This document shows, piece after piece, positions 17,585-26,440 of a stretch of DNA of 49,640 nt. The notes below the pieces were generated by a model. That model was given only the letters and a program-made list of their open reading frames with translations. It did not search any database and had not been told where the DNA came from. Each line of letters starts with the position of its first letter. Within the stretch, counting starts at the first letter, position 1. The stretch is from a bacterium (GTDB lineage: Bacteria > CLD3 > SB21), in assembly GCA_019695335.1 (NCBI GenBank), contig JAIBAF010000023.1, forward strand, positions 1 through 49,640. The letters run 5' to 3'. The translations under genes were made by a program, and so were the position numbers.

Positions 17585-19408
17585 TTACTGGGTTATTTTT
17601 AAAAAATTTTTAATTCCGTTTTTGATAGCGGCTACAACCTTTTTCTGGAATTTTTCATTCGACGCCAACAATTCTTGTTCGGGTAATGTCAGAAAAGCAC
17701 ATTCAACCAAAACAGCTGGCATTTCGGAATTTCGACAGACGGCAATATTACCTTGAAAAACTCCAAAATCGGGCAATTGGGTTTCTTTGATCATCGATTG
17801 TTGGATAGTTTCCGCCAGCAATTTACTTTGCGGGTGATAATAAATAACGCTCGGGCCGAAATTGGGATCAAAAGGATTGACGCCGTCCGGCTGGGCATTA
17901 TGATGGATACTGACAAAAAGATCGCAGTGATTTTCATTCGCAATAGCAACCCGATCATACAGCCCTACCTGCTTGACGGTATCCGTACGTGTCATGATAA
18001 CAATTGCACCTTCTTTTTCCAATTCATTTTTTAATTTTTGAGCAACGAGGAGATTAACATATTGTTCGGTCAATCCTCTGGGACCGGTCGCACCGATATC
18101 AGTCGAATGGCCCGCATCCACGCAAATTCTAAGGCCGCTTAGCTTCGATGATTTGGGTTTATGGCGAATATTCCAGATCAGGTTGGTTCCGTCATAAAAA
18201 GTTTGATAACCCCAGTAATGCGGATTTTTCAGAACCACATTGAGTTGGTAAACTCCGTTTTCCGGTTGAGACCAATATGCGTGCGTGATGTCTCCTGCGC
18301 TATTTTCAAACCTGATCCAATCCGTGTCGCTGATTCCGCCAAAAATTCTTAATTGAAGCTCATTGGCAGAAACCTGACGAACGACAAACGGTAATTTTTC
18401 GGACATGAAAACTTTAAATTGCGTATGGTTTGATTCATTTTTGACGCGTACAACCGGGATAGTACTTTGCGGTAAAGGTGTTCCTTCCGCTAAAAATTTT
18501 ACGTTAGCTAAAGGGAGCCATGCCGAATGCTCCGATGAAAGTTGCAATTTTACCTGGTCGGCCATCCTTCCTGTAACTGCAGCACGGACACCTTTGGGCA
18601 GGAAATAATAATAGGCGCGATTCGGTGCAACTGTCGCATTGTTGATATCGCCTGTGAGTTCGACAATCTTGTAATTTTTAAAAACTGAAAGTGACGCTTT
18701 AGCCCATGCGTTGACCCGGCTATCATCTTTCAACAATGTAAAACGCAGGCGTGCATTGCTGAAATTCATTCCTTCTCTGAAAATAAAAGTTGTCGTATAA
18801 ATGCCCGGGACAGGTTGTCGTCGGGATGCTTTTCCCTTGCCAAAAAAGGCATTACCGAAATCGTCCATCAAGCCGGTTTCGGTTTCTGTCATCGGGATTG
18901 AATCAACGATCATTTTTCCTGACGAATCAATCAGGCTGGCAAATGCCTGCGCCTGAGGAGTTCCACGCACACTTAATACGAGGTGGTCTCCCTTTTGGAG
19001 ACTGGCTGAATATTGTGGAAAAAGATAATTGGTATCAATCACAAGTGAATCTTCAGGCAAAGGCTTCATTGGCAAAGGAATTTTGACATTGCGAATAAAT
19101 GTAGACGTTGAATCTCCGGATATGATTCGGCAAGTCATTTTAAAATTGAGTTGATCGTCCACAAGATCCGGATCAATTCCTATAAATCCGATAAACGTGC
19201 CGTCTGAGTTGAGTCTGACTGATTGTCCGTTGATCTCAAGCTTGGCATTGGGAATAAGAACCCGGCCGAGGGTGATCGTTGAATCATAAGTGCTCAAGGT
19301 CAAATTTTCGCGGGGATAAATCAGGCGGATTGCATCCGGTGATTGTGATGAAAGGGCAGACCAATTTCCGTTGCAGAAAATTGCCATCGCGATGAATAAA
19401 CATTTCAT
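17585..19408 (-). CDS. Secreted N-acetylmuramoyl-L-alanine amidase
   Basis: A 607-residue zinc amidase that cuts the bond between muramic acid and the stem peptide. A signal peptide (MKCLFIAMAIFCNGNWSALS) is followed by about 400 residues of beta-rich repeats, including YPRENLTLSTYDSTITLGR and AMIN-like stretches. The C-terminal Amidase_3 domain begins near residue 425. Zinc ligands are in VDAGHSTD, in GLTEQYVN and in VSIHHNAQ, and the catalytic Glu lies in VLVECAFLTL. All catalytic residues are intact, unlike the amidase-like gene at 20082-20639. It lies between a TPR gene and a kinase gene in one tight run. Confidence 0.92.
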   Translation of the reverse strand: MKCLFIAMAIFCNGNWSALSSQSPDAIRLIYPRENLTLSTYDSTITLGRVLIPNAKLEINGQSVRLNSDGTFIGFIGIDPDLVDDQLNFKMTCRIISGDSTSTFIRNVKIPLPMKPLPEDSLVIDTNYLFPQYSASLQKGDHLVLSVRGTPQAQAFASLIDSSGKMIVDSIPMTETETGLMDDFGNAFFGKGKASRRQPVPGIYTTTFIFREGMNFSNARLRFTLLKDDSRVNAWAKASLSVFKNYKIVELTGDINNATVAPNRAYYYFLPKGVRAAVTGRMADQVKLQLSSEHSAWLPLANVKFLAEGTPLPQSTIPVVRVKNESNHTQFKVFMSEKLPFVVRQVSANELQLRIFGGISDTDWIRFENSAGDITHAYWSQPENGVYQLNVVLKNPHYWGYQTFYDGTNLIWNIRHKPKSSKLSGLRICVDAGHSTDIGATGPRGLTEQYVNLLVAQKLKNELEKEGAIVIMTRTDTVKQVGLYDRVAIANENHCDLFVSIHHNAQPDGVNPFDPNFGPSVIYYHPQSKLLAETIQQSMIKETQLPDFGVFQGNIAVCRNSEMPAVLVECAFLTLPEQELLASNEKFQKKVVAAIKNGIKNFLKITQ

Positions 19409-19421
19409 GCAAGGTTTCAGA

Positions 19422-19937
19422 TTAATTCCTACGATTCAACAAGGTTTTCATACGGTGAATGGATTCCTTGGCCAATTCATATTCCGGATAAATTGCCAAA
19501 GCTTTTTCATATTGTTCGAGCGCTTCAAACCATTCTCCGCGGGCTTCATAAATACGCCCGAGATTGAAATACGGATAATGGCGTGCTTCATACCGTTCGG
19601 CAGCCATCGACTTTTCAAGCCAAGGGATGGCTTCGTCGTATTGCTTCATCGCTATCAAATAGGCACCAATATCATTATACGGATTACCGAAACTCGGATC
19701 GATTTCAATCGCTTGTTCGCACTCTGCAATGGCTGAATTCAGATCGCCCAAAAGGCTGTAAACCCATCCCAGGAATGTATGCGCTTCAGCCGTTGCAAAA
19801 TGGGAAATGGATTTTTTGTATAACTCAACGGCCTCATTCAGACGGCCGCCAATCTGCACTTCGTAAGCGCGGTGAAAGTAATATTCCGCTTCTTTAAGCT
19901 GAGCGTTCTCGTTCTTTCGGAAAGTTTCTTCAAACAT
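19422..19937 (-). CDS. Tetratricopeptide-repeat protein
   Basis: A 171-residue protein made almost entirely of about four TPR motifs: AEYYFHRAYEVQIGGRLNEA, AHTFLGWVYSLLGDLNSA, GNPYNDIGAYLIAMKQYDEA and HYPYFNLGRIYEARGEWFEA. No signal peptide or TM is seen, so it is probably cytoplasmic. TPRs mediate protein contacts. The partner is not evident, but the gene starts the run containing the amidase and kinase, 13 bases before the amidase. No good Shine-Dalgarno sequence was found. Confidence 0.85.
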   Translation of the reverse strand: MFEETFRKNENAQLKEAEYYFHRAYEVQIGGRLNEAVELYKKSISHFATAEAHTFLGWVYSLLGDLNSAIAECEQAIEIDPSFGNPYNDIGAYLIAMKQYDEAIPWLEKSMAAERYEARHYPYFNLGRIYEARGEWFEALEQYEKALAIYPEYELAKESIHRMKTLLNRRN

Positions 19938-20028
19938 AACATGGAGGGGATTATAATTAAATTATGATAACGACAAACCTCAACAATTTCAAGCAATTTT
20001 GTCGCGGGAAGAAGAGGGAACACGGATG

Positions 20029-20063
20029 GAAAAGAAAAAATGGGCGCCAATAGGACGCCCATT
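20029..20063 (-). terminator. Rho-independent terminator (minus strand)
   Basis: AATGGGCG and CGCCCATT form an eight-pair stem with a nine-base loop. On the minus strand the stem is followed by TTTTTTCTTTTC. It ends the amidase-like transcript and separates it from the TPR-amidase run. Confidence 0.88.
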
Positions 20064-20081
20064 CTAAAATTGAAAATCATG

Positions 20082-20639
20082 TTATCGCGATGCATTCAGA
20101 TAACGAATAATGCCTTTGCCGATTCCGGTTGCAATGTTCTTATGAACCTGGCTTTCGGTCACTTTATTTTTGAATTCTTCTTTAAAGCCGACCGAAATTA
20201 ATGCCGACAGTGCCTGCGTAGCCACGACTGGCTCCAGTTCGGAATGTTTATCACGCTGTTCATTGAAAACGCCGTGATAATACATGTCGATGTGATCGCG
20301 CAAACCTTTGGTGACGGTTATGGCCAATGCTTTGCATTTTTCCGAATTATGTTTACGCGTGCTGCGGTAAAATCCTCTGAGCCCTACGCCTGCCGAGTCG
20401 CGGTAAAAATCCAGATGAACGGAAATAAGAAGGTCTTCTGTATGCATGCTTTCGATGAGAGCAATGGCATTTTTAGTTTGAACGATCTCGATTTTTTGTT
20501 GACTGATTTCGGACTGAGCGGCGAGGAATTCCGCGCAAAATTTTACGGTTTCCGCGCTGTCCGCCGATCCAACGATTTCGTTGCCGTATACGTCTTTACC
20601 CGTTTTGAATCCTGAACCTGCTTCGAGATAAATTTTCAT
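20082..20639 (-). CDS. Amidase_3-like protein with lost catalytic residues
   Basis: A 185-residue protein whose layout follows the zinc amidase (Amidase_3) fold: a first strand and loop (MKIYLEAGSGF), a middle LLISVHLDFYRDSAGVGLRGFY and a C-terminal helix GKGIIRYLNASR. The usual DAGHGG is EAGSGF, so the first zinc ligand His is gone. The position of the final catalytic Glu appears as ALISVGF. Only the His of SVHLD is kept. It may be a pseudoenzyme that binds cell wall or regulates an amidase, or a different enzyme of the same fold. No signal peptide is present. AGAGGAGC lies before the ATG. Confidence 0.55.
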   Translation of the reverse strand: MKIYLEAGSGFKTGKDVYGNEIVGSADSAETVKFCAEFLAAQSEISQQKIEIVQTKNAIALIESMHTEDLLISVHLDFYRDSAGVGLRGFYRSTRKHNSEKCKALAITVTKGLRDHIDMYYHGVFNEQRDKHSELEPVVATQALSALISVGFKEEFKNKVTESQVHKNIATGIGKGIIRYLNASR

Positions 20640-20904
20640 AACGACACGCTCCTCTGAATTTTTTTCGCGGCAAAAATCTAAAGAGTAATATCCTAAAATT
20701 CAAGTGAAATAAGTCGCGATTAAACCATTTCACCGTTCAAGCGTTCCAATTTCACATTGAAATGACCTTGTTATGTCACGAAGATTCCGTCACATTGTTC
20801 ATACATCTGCGTAGGAATAAAAAACGATGAAAAGTGTTTTAATGATATATCCAATCCTGACATTATTGGAAAAGTTAAATTTAACATAACCAAAGAGGTG
20901 CGAC

Positions 20905-21084
20905 ATGCTATCGACTATCGTGAGAAAGGGTGAACCCTTCGAGAAGGCGGTGCGACGGTTTGAAACGGAATGCCGCAAAGCGCGGATCATTCAGACCTAT
21001 GTCGAAAAAGCCAATTACGTAAGTCCCAGCGAACGTAAACATCAGTCCCGCCGGCGGCGACGTCATGTTCATCCTGTCAATTGA
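20905..21084 (+). CDS. rpsU: Ribosomal protein bS21
   Basis: A 59-residue small-subunit protein involved in translation initiation. The translation begins MLSTIVRKGEPFEKAVRRF and contains CRKARIIQ and the basic end HQSRRRRRHVH, matching bS21. AGAGGTG lies a few bases before ATG. It is a single-gene unit ending at a strong terminator. Confidence 0.96.
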   Translation: MLSTIVRKGEPFEKAVRRFETECRKARIIQTYVEKANYVSPSERKHQSRRRRRHVHPVN

Positions 21085-21089
21085 TTTAT

Positions 21090-21128
21090 AAAAAATCGCG
21101 AGCTTGAAAGTTCGCGATTTTTATTTTT
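21090..21128 (+). terminator. Rho-independent terminator after rpsU
   Basis: AAAATCGCGA and TCGCGATTTT form a perfect ten-pair stem around the ten-base loop GCTTGAAAGT, followed by a T-rich run. It lies six bases after the rpsU stop. Confidence 0.93.
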
Positions 21129-21269
21129 CCTATTTTTTTAAGGAATAAAAATTACCGCATCGGGTTGTAATGGGCAATTTACTCCGTACGAAACAATTTT
21201 AGATTTTTCAATTTGTATTCCTTACATTGACTAATCGTTAAGCTTTTCTAAACAATTTGAGGAGAGAAT

Positions 21270-22598
21270 GTGGAATCACTGGTCATTATCGGTAATGGCA
21301 TTACCGGCATTACGACGGCGCGGTTGGTTCGAAAACAAAGCGACCGGCCGATTATCGTTATTTCAGATGAAACAGATTTCTTCTATTCACGCCCGGCGCT
21401 CATGTATATTTACATGGGTCATATGAAATTTGAGCACACTAAACCGTACGAAGATTGGTTCTGGGAGAAAAATAAAATCCAGCTTTTGCGTGCAACGGTC
21501 ATGTCGATCGACACGGATGCAAAATCGATTGTGCTCAACAACGGTCAAAAGCTGCCCTACGGACAACTCGTGATTGCAACCGGTTCACGTACCAATAAAT
21601 TCGGATGGCCCGGACAAGATCTTCCGGGCGTGCAAGGGCTTTACGGGATGAGAGATATTGAATTGATGGAAAAAAATACGAGCAATATTTCAAAAGCCGT
21701 GATTGTTGGGGGAGGGTTGATCGGAATCGAAATGGCCGAAATGCTTCATTCACGCAATATTCCCGTTACTTTTCTGGTTCGCGAAACTAATTATTGGGAT
21801 AACATTCTTCCACAGGAAGAAGCAAAACTTGTGGGCAGGCATATTGGTGAATATGGAATTGACCTCAGACTGGGCACTCAATTAAAAGAAATTCTTGCTG
21901 GTAATGATGGCCGCGTGCGTGCCATTGTGACGGATAAAGGCGAGGAGATTGGATGCCAATTCGTTGGTCTCACGGCAGGCGTTGCCCCAAATACAGACGT
22001 TGCCAAAAATTCTAAAATCGAGATCAATCGAGGCGTACTAGTCAATGAATTTCTCGAGACTAATATTGCGGATGTTTATGCGGCGGGCGATTGTGCTGAA
22101 TTCAAAATGAACAGGCCTCGCCATCCTAAAATTGAGCAACTATGGTATACCGGACGCATGCAAGCTGAAGTTTTAGCTAAAACATTGTGCGGCAATAGAA
22201 CAGCTTATGATCGTGGAGTATGGTTTAATTCTGCTAAATTTTTCGATATTGAATATCAGACATACGGTTTTGTGAGTAATGTACCGGTGCAAGATGAAGA
22301 ATCATTGTATTGGGAACATCCGGATGGCAAACATAGCATCCGTATCGTTTATCATAAAACCGGTCAGACGGTGATCGGATTTAATTTATTTGGGATCCGT
22401 TACAGGCAGGCGATTTGTGAACGGTGGATCAAAGAACAACGTACCATCGAATATGTATTGGAAAATCTGGGTGCGGCCAATTTCGATCCTGAATTTTTCA
22501 GTGAGTTTGAGAAGGAAGCGATTGATTTATTCAATTCCAAACACCCGGAACGCAAAGTATTTCTTAAACGTCGCCGCGGATTATTCCAAAATGCATGA
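21270..22598 (+). CDS. FAD-dependent NAD(P)H oxidoreductase (NirB/rubredoxin-reductase-like)
   Basis: A 442-residue two-dinucleotide-fold flavoprotein. The FAD-binding N-terminus reads LVIIGNGITGITTAR, the NAD(P)-binding site lies in AVIVGGGLIGIEMAE, and the second FAD motif is VYAAGDCAEF. The family includes rubredoxin/ferredoxin reductases and the N-terminus of NirB. About 120 extra C-terminal residues of unknown role follow. The start is GTG 21270, five bases after AGGAG; an ATG two bases earlier is out of frame. The polyferredoxin gene follows after 24 bases, suggesting that electrons from NAD(P)H pass through this enzyme to or from that membrane protein. Confidence 0.88.
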   Translation: MESLVIIGNGITGITTARLVRKQSDRPIIVISDETDFFYSRPALMYIYMGHMKFEHTKPYEDWFWEKNKIQLLRATVMSIDTDAKSIVLNNGQKLPYGQLVIATGSRTNKFGWPGQDLPGVQGLYGMRDIELMEKNTSNISKAVIVGGGLIGIEMAEMLHSRNIPVTFLVRETNYWDNILPQEEAKLVGRHIGEYGIDLRLGTQLKEILAGNDGRVRAIVTDKGEEIGCQFVGLTAGVAPNTDVAKNSKIEINRGVLVNEFLETNIADVYAAGDCAEFKMNRPRHPKIEQLWYTGRMQAEVLAKTLCGNRTAYDRGVWFNSAKFFDIEYQTYGFVSNVPVQDEESLYWEHPDGKHSIRIVYHKTGQTVIGFNLFGIRYRQAICERWIKEQRTIEYVLENLGAANFDPEFFSEFEKEAIDLFNSKHPERKVFLKRRRGLFQNA

Positions 22599-22622
22599 GA
22601 TTAAATTTTAATAGAGGTTTAT

Positions 22623-23930
22623 ATGCAGCCGATTTCGATTGAATTACCGCATCACAATTATTCCGCGATCAAGAAAACCGGTTTGGTTTTATGCGTCGTT
22701 GGTTTTTTATTCATGATGATGGGGTTGATGGAGGTTTCGCGTTCCAATCCGGTTATGTTTTTTCTTTTGAGTGCCGGATTGATTATAGCCGGAGCGCTCG
22801 TATTTATTTTGCCGCAATTGAAGGAATCGCCGGCAGGGATTAAGCACAATCGTTTATTTTTTTTGTCGGCGACGTCGCGCGGACTGTTGGGTTGGGCTGC
22901 GGCCGTTTTTTTTACGGGATTTTATGTCATTCTGTACTGGTTTCCACAATATTTGGAAAATTTGATTCGTACGACCGATTGGTTAAGCTTTATTGTACGT
23001 GGTAAAGCGGCTGATCAATGGTTTTTGTATGGTTTCTATTATACGTTGGCGGTTATCGTCATGGGAATACGCATGATCGTCAAAAATCGACACAGCCGGT
23101 ACCAAATTATCCGGACGTGTTCGGTTATGTTTTTTCAACTTGGATTTTCATTTCTGATTCCGGGTTTATTGCAGCTTTTTAATCAACCTGAATTTTATTT
23201 TACGTATTTTTGGCCGTTGAAATATTCGTATTTATTTCCCAACGACGTTCACTGGCTTATGAGTCAGCCCGGAGGATTGGGCACGTTCATGATATTTTGG
23301 GGCGCGATAATGTCATTTGTTGCAACGCCAGTGCTGACTTATTTCTTCGGCAAACGTTGGTATTGTTCATGGGTGTGCGGCTGCGGAGGATTAGCCGAAA
23401 CGTTGGGCGATCCGTATCGCCAACTGTCCAATAAATCGCTGATGTCGTGGAAAATTGAACGGTATCTGATCTACAGTATTTTAGTTTTTGTCGTGATAAC
23501 GACTTTATTACTGTGGATTAATTCTGTAACTCAGGGTGCGATGTTTGGTTCATGGTCACAAACTTTTTCAAGCGCTTACGGCTTTTACATCGGAGCTTTA
23601 TTTTCGGGCGTCATCGGAGTCGGTTTTTACCCATTGATGGGTAGCCGCGTGTGGTGCCGTTTCGGATGTCCGATGGCCGCCGTATTAGGCTTGATACAAA
23701 AATACTGGTCTCGTTTTCGAATAACGTCCAATGGCGGTCAGTGCATCAGTTGTGGTAATTGTTCAACGTATTGTGAGATGGGTATTGATGTGCGGGCGTA
23801 TGCCATGAAAGGTCAAAATATTATTCGCGCTTCGTGTGTTGGTTGCGGTATTTGTTCAGCCGTGTGCCCGCGCGGCGTGCTGAATCTTGAAAACGGACCG
23901 TTGGAAGGACGTTATAATTTAGGTCGATAG
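22623..23930 (+). CDS. Membrane polyferredoxin (NapH/CcoG/NosR-like)
   Basis: A 435-residue membrane iron-sulfur protein with about eight TM helices. A C-terminal cytoplasmic ferredoxin domain has two 4Fe-4S motifs: CISCGNCSTYC and CVGCGICSAVCP. Two further Cys-rich loops follow TM helices, WYCSWVCGCGG and VWCRFGCPMAAVLG, as in NapH, NosR and CcoG. Such proteins move electrons across or along the membrane to periplasmic enzymes or metal centres. No nitrate, nitrous oxide or cytochrome oxidase gene lies near, so the acceptor is unknown. It is probably an operon partner of the flavin oxidoreductase. Confidence 0.88.
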   Translation: MQPISIELPHHNYSAIKKTGLVLCVVGFLFMMMGLMEVSRSNPVMFFLLSAGLIIAGALVFILPQLKESPAGIKHNRLFFLSATSRGLLGWAAAVFFTGFYVILYWFPQYLENLIRTTDWLSFIVRGKAADQWFLYGFYYTLAVIVMGIRMIVKNRHSRYQIIRTCSVMFFQLGFSFLIPGLLQLFNQPEFYFTYFWPLKYSYLFPNDVHWLMSQPGGLGTFMIFWGAIMSFVATPVLTYFFGKRWYCSWVCGCGGLAETLGDPYRQLSNKSLMSWKIERYLIYSILVFVVITTLLLWINSVTQGAMFGSWSQTFSSAYGFYIGALFSGVIGVGFYPLMGSRVWCRFGCPMAAVLGLIQKYWSRFRITSNGGQCISCGNCSTYCEMGIDVRAYAMKGQNIIRASCVGCGICSAVCPRGVLNLENGPLEGRYNLGR

Positions 23931-23999
23931 GGAAAAATTGGTTTGTGAATTTAGGCGGCGTTAACTACATTCTAAAAAACTGAACCGCCAATTAATCGC

Positions 24000-26432
24000 A
24001 TGCCATTAGATTTACGAAATTTCTACTTATTTAGAGCAATACTGGTTTGGATGGTATGCTCCCTCTTTTTTTTTGGTACACTCTTCGGCCAAAAAAGAAA
24101 AACCCGCTCAGTACGAAGTTCGGATAAAATCATAACCGTTGCATTGGACGGTTCAGGGCAATTTTCGTCAATTCAGGAAGCCATTGATTTTGCCGAATTC
24201 AATTCACGCATCAAGATCAAAAGCGGTATTTACCATGAAGCATTGATGCTGAAAAGCTTTGTGAATATTGACGGAGAAGGCGTCGGCAAAACGATTATCA
24301 TATCTGATGGGGATCAACCTGTTTTACAGGCCTATAATCTCAGCGGCGGTTTGATGACTGACTTATCGTTTGAATTTAGTAAACCGACAGCCCTCCCTGT
24401 TTTTACGGCACGGTATTCCACATTTACAATTGAAAAATGTTCATTCCGTTTCGGGACTTATGGCGCGGACATTTCATCGAATAGTTCCGTTCAAATGCGT
24501 CAATGTACATTTGCCAGTAACTCCGTCTCAGGGGTCAGAATTGACAAACGCAGTACTGGAACCGTTTCAGGTGGACTGATTTTTAATAACGGAGGAGACG
24601 GTATTCAATTCATCGCTTACGCCAGTTCCTCAGTTGAACATAACATAATCAGGAATAATGCGGGACATGGAATTATTCTGGACAAAAATTCTGTCAACAG
24701 AATTACAGGTAATTATATCTATGATAATGGCAAAAATGGAATTCACGTTACCGGTAATGCAAGCCCGATTTTAAAAAATAATACCATCCTGAAAAACGGT
24801 AAAGATAGCAACGATACGTTCGGCTATGGTATTTTCATCAGCAACACCGCTTCAATGACGCTGATCAATAATAACATCGTCAAAAATAAATTTGGAATTG
24901 GCGTAGTCAATACCCGCGACATTCAATTATCGTATAATAATCTTTGGTCGAACAAAGATAATAATTATGTCAACATAAGCCCTTCCTCAACCGATGTGAG
25001 TTTCGATCCCAAATTTGTCAATGAACTGCAAAACGATTTTCGAATCGATACGAGTTCGGCATTATACGTTGCCGGCGAAAAAAAATTATCGATTGGTGCG
25101 GATTATGATTTCGTAAAAAGTCAGAATAAACAGCGAACGGATTATTTAAAAACGCAGGCGACGAAAGAACTTGCCCGTGGCAACTGGTATCTTGCTTATC
25201 AGTCGGCGCAGGAGATTGTCAGCATCGACAAGGATGATCAGGAAGGTAAGACGCTTCTTAAAAAATCCGGGAGCGAATTGGCCGGTCATTATATCATCCA
25301 GGCCCGGGATGAATTTGAAAACGATAATATTAATCTGGCAAATAATTTTTTGCGGATGGCGTTTACATACGATCCCGAGAGCAGTGAAGGCAAAGAACTC
25401 AAAGATCGGATCGACGAACAGTCACGGTTGGATCAAATCAAATTTTTTGGCGTGCTTGGGCTGGCTATTGCAGGGACATTTGGGCTGGGATTTTGGGCGC
25501 GTAAACGAATTCAAATCAGCGAATTACGGCGTCAGGCGAAGTGGTGGCTGGATGATGCGGAGGAACACGTGGAGTTGGCCCGTGGAGCTGAAAGTGATAA
25601 GCATGCGCCTGATGACATGAAGTTGGCCGTCGATCAATTTAAAGAAGCACAAACGTCATTTGAACATAAAGATTATGAAATGTGCGATCGTCATTGCAGT
25701 GAAACCGTCCGGCTTTCCAACCGCGCCCGTGAAGCAGCCGACCGGTATAAACAAATTCGTAAAGATGCTCTCTTTGAGGTCAGCAATGCCGAAGCTGAAA
25801 TGCGTAGTTTCCGGGAAAGTGATATTTTTGTAAAGTTCGCCGACGGCGCAAAGGAATTGGCTTTTTACCTAGAACGCGCGCAGGATGCGTTGCTTCATCA
25901 GCAATTTGTACTAGCCAAAGAAATTGCCGAAGATATTCAGAACTCTATTCGTCAGTTCAAAGATGATTATCATAAAGAGAGTGAATCCGAAGTTCTGAAG
26001 CTGATTGAACAATCGGAAGAATTGACTATCGCGGCACTGGCCAGTAATACCAGCGCCGATATCATTATGGCCGTTATCGATTTCAAAGCCGAGCTGGAAT
26101 TACTCAAAACCGGTTTTAAAAATGGCCAAATTACCATCGACGAAGTGAAACCGCAAATTGTGCAGATCAAAGATTTTATCGAGGAAGTTCTACGTATCGG
26201 CTCTTCCGAAGAAACAGTGCCACGATCCGGCCGTAAGAAAACTTTCTATGAAATTTTGGGAGTGAAAGAAGATGCGACCGTTGAACAGATTAAATCGGTT
26301 TATCGAAAACTCAGTATGATTTATCATCCCGATATGAATGTTGCTGATGAACTGGGCATTGCCGGGGATAATCGGTTTAAAGAAATCAAAGAAGCTTACG
26401 AAGCGCTTATGACTGAGAAAGCCGGAAAATAG
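24000..26432 (+). CDS. Beta-helix / TM / J-domain fusion protein
   Basis: An 810-residue protein that I cannot match to a described architecture. A hydrophobic signal or anchor (ILVWMVCSLFFFGTLFG) is followed, at residues 40-370, by a right-handed parallel beta-helix of NosD/pectinesterase type (ITVALDGSGQFSSIQEAIDF; repeats such as GDGIQFIAYASSSVEHNIIR). TPR-like helices (375-475) precede a TM segment at about 480-500. A long helical, partly coiled region leads to a C-terminal J domain at about 746-806 with intact HPD at 776-778 (YHPDMN). The predicted topology puts the beta-helix outside and the J domain in the cytoplasm, where it would recruit DnaK. A histidine kinase gene follows after eight bases. 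The start has no clear ribosome-binding site. Confidence 0.85.
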   Translation: MPLDLRNFYLFRAILVWMVCSLFFFGTLFGQKRKTRSVRSSDKIITVALDGSGQFSSIQEAIDFAEFNSRIKIKSGIYHEALMLKSFVNIDGEGVGKTIIISDGDQPVLQAYNLSGGLMTDLSFEFSKPTALPVFTARYSTFTIEKCSFRFGTYGADISSNSSVQMRQCTFASNSVSGVRIDKRSTGTVSGGLIFNNGGDGIQFIAYASSSVEHNIIRNNAGHGIILDKNSVNRITGNYIYDNGKNGIHVTGNASPILKNNTILKNGKDSNDTFGYGIFISNTASMTLINNNIVKNKFGIGVVNTRDIQLSYNNLWSNKDNNYVNISPSSTDVSFDPKFVNELQNDFRIDTSSALYVAGEKKLSIGADYDFVKSQNKQRTDYLKTQATKELARGNWYLAYQSAQEIVSIDKDDQEGKTLLKKSGSELAGHYIIQARDEFENDNINLANNFLRMAFTYDPESSEGKELKDRIDEQSRLDQIKFFGVLGLAIAGTFGLGFWARKRIQISELRRQAKWWLDDAEEHVELARGAESDKHAPDDMKLAVDQFKEAQTSFEHKDYEMCDRHCSETVRLSNRAREAADRYKQIRKDALFEVSNAEAEMRSFRESDIFVKFADGAKELAFYLERAQDALLHQQFVLAKEIAEDIQNSIRQFKDDYHKESESEVLKLIEQSEELTIAALASNTSADIIMAVIDFKAELELLKTGFKNGQITIDEVKPQIVQIKDFIEEVLRIGSSEETVPRSGRKKTFYEILGVKEDATVEQIKSVYRKLSMIYHPDMNVADELGIAGDNRFKEIKEAYEALMTEKAGK

Positions 26433-26440
26433 GAGCAAGA

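Noticed and set aside
23947-23992. GGCGG...CCGCC inverted repeat between the polyferredoxin and beta-helix genes
   Set aside because: Five-base arms about 25 bases apart with no T-tract; no better than chance.
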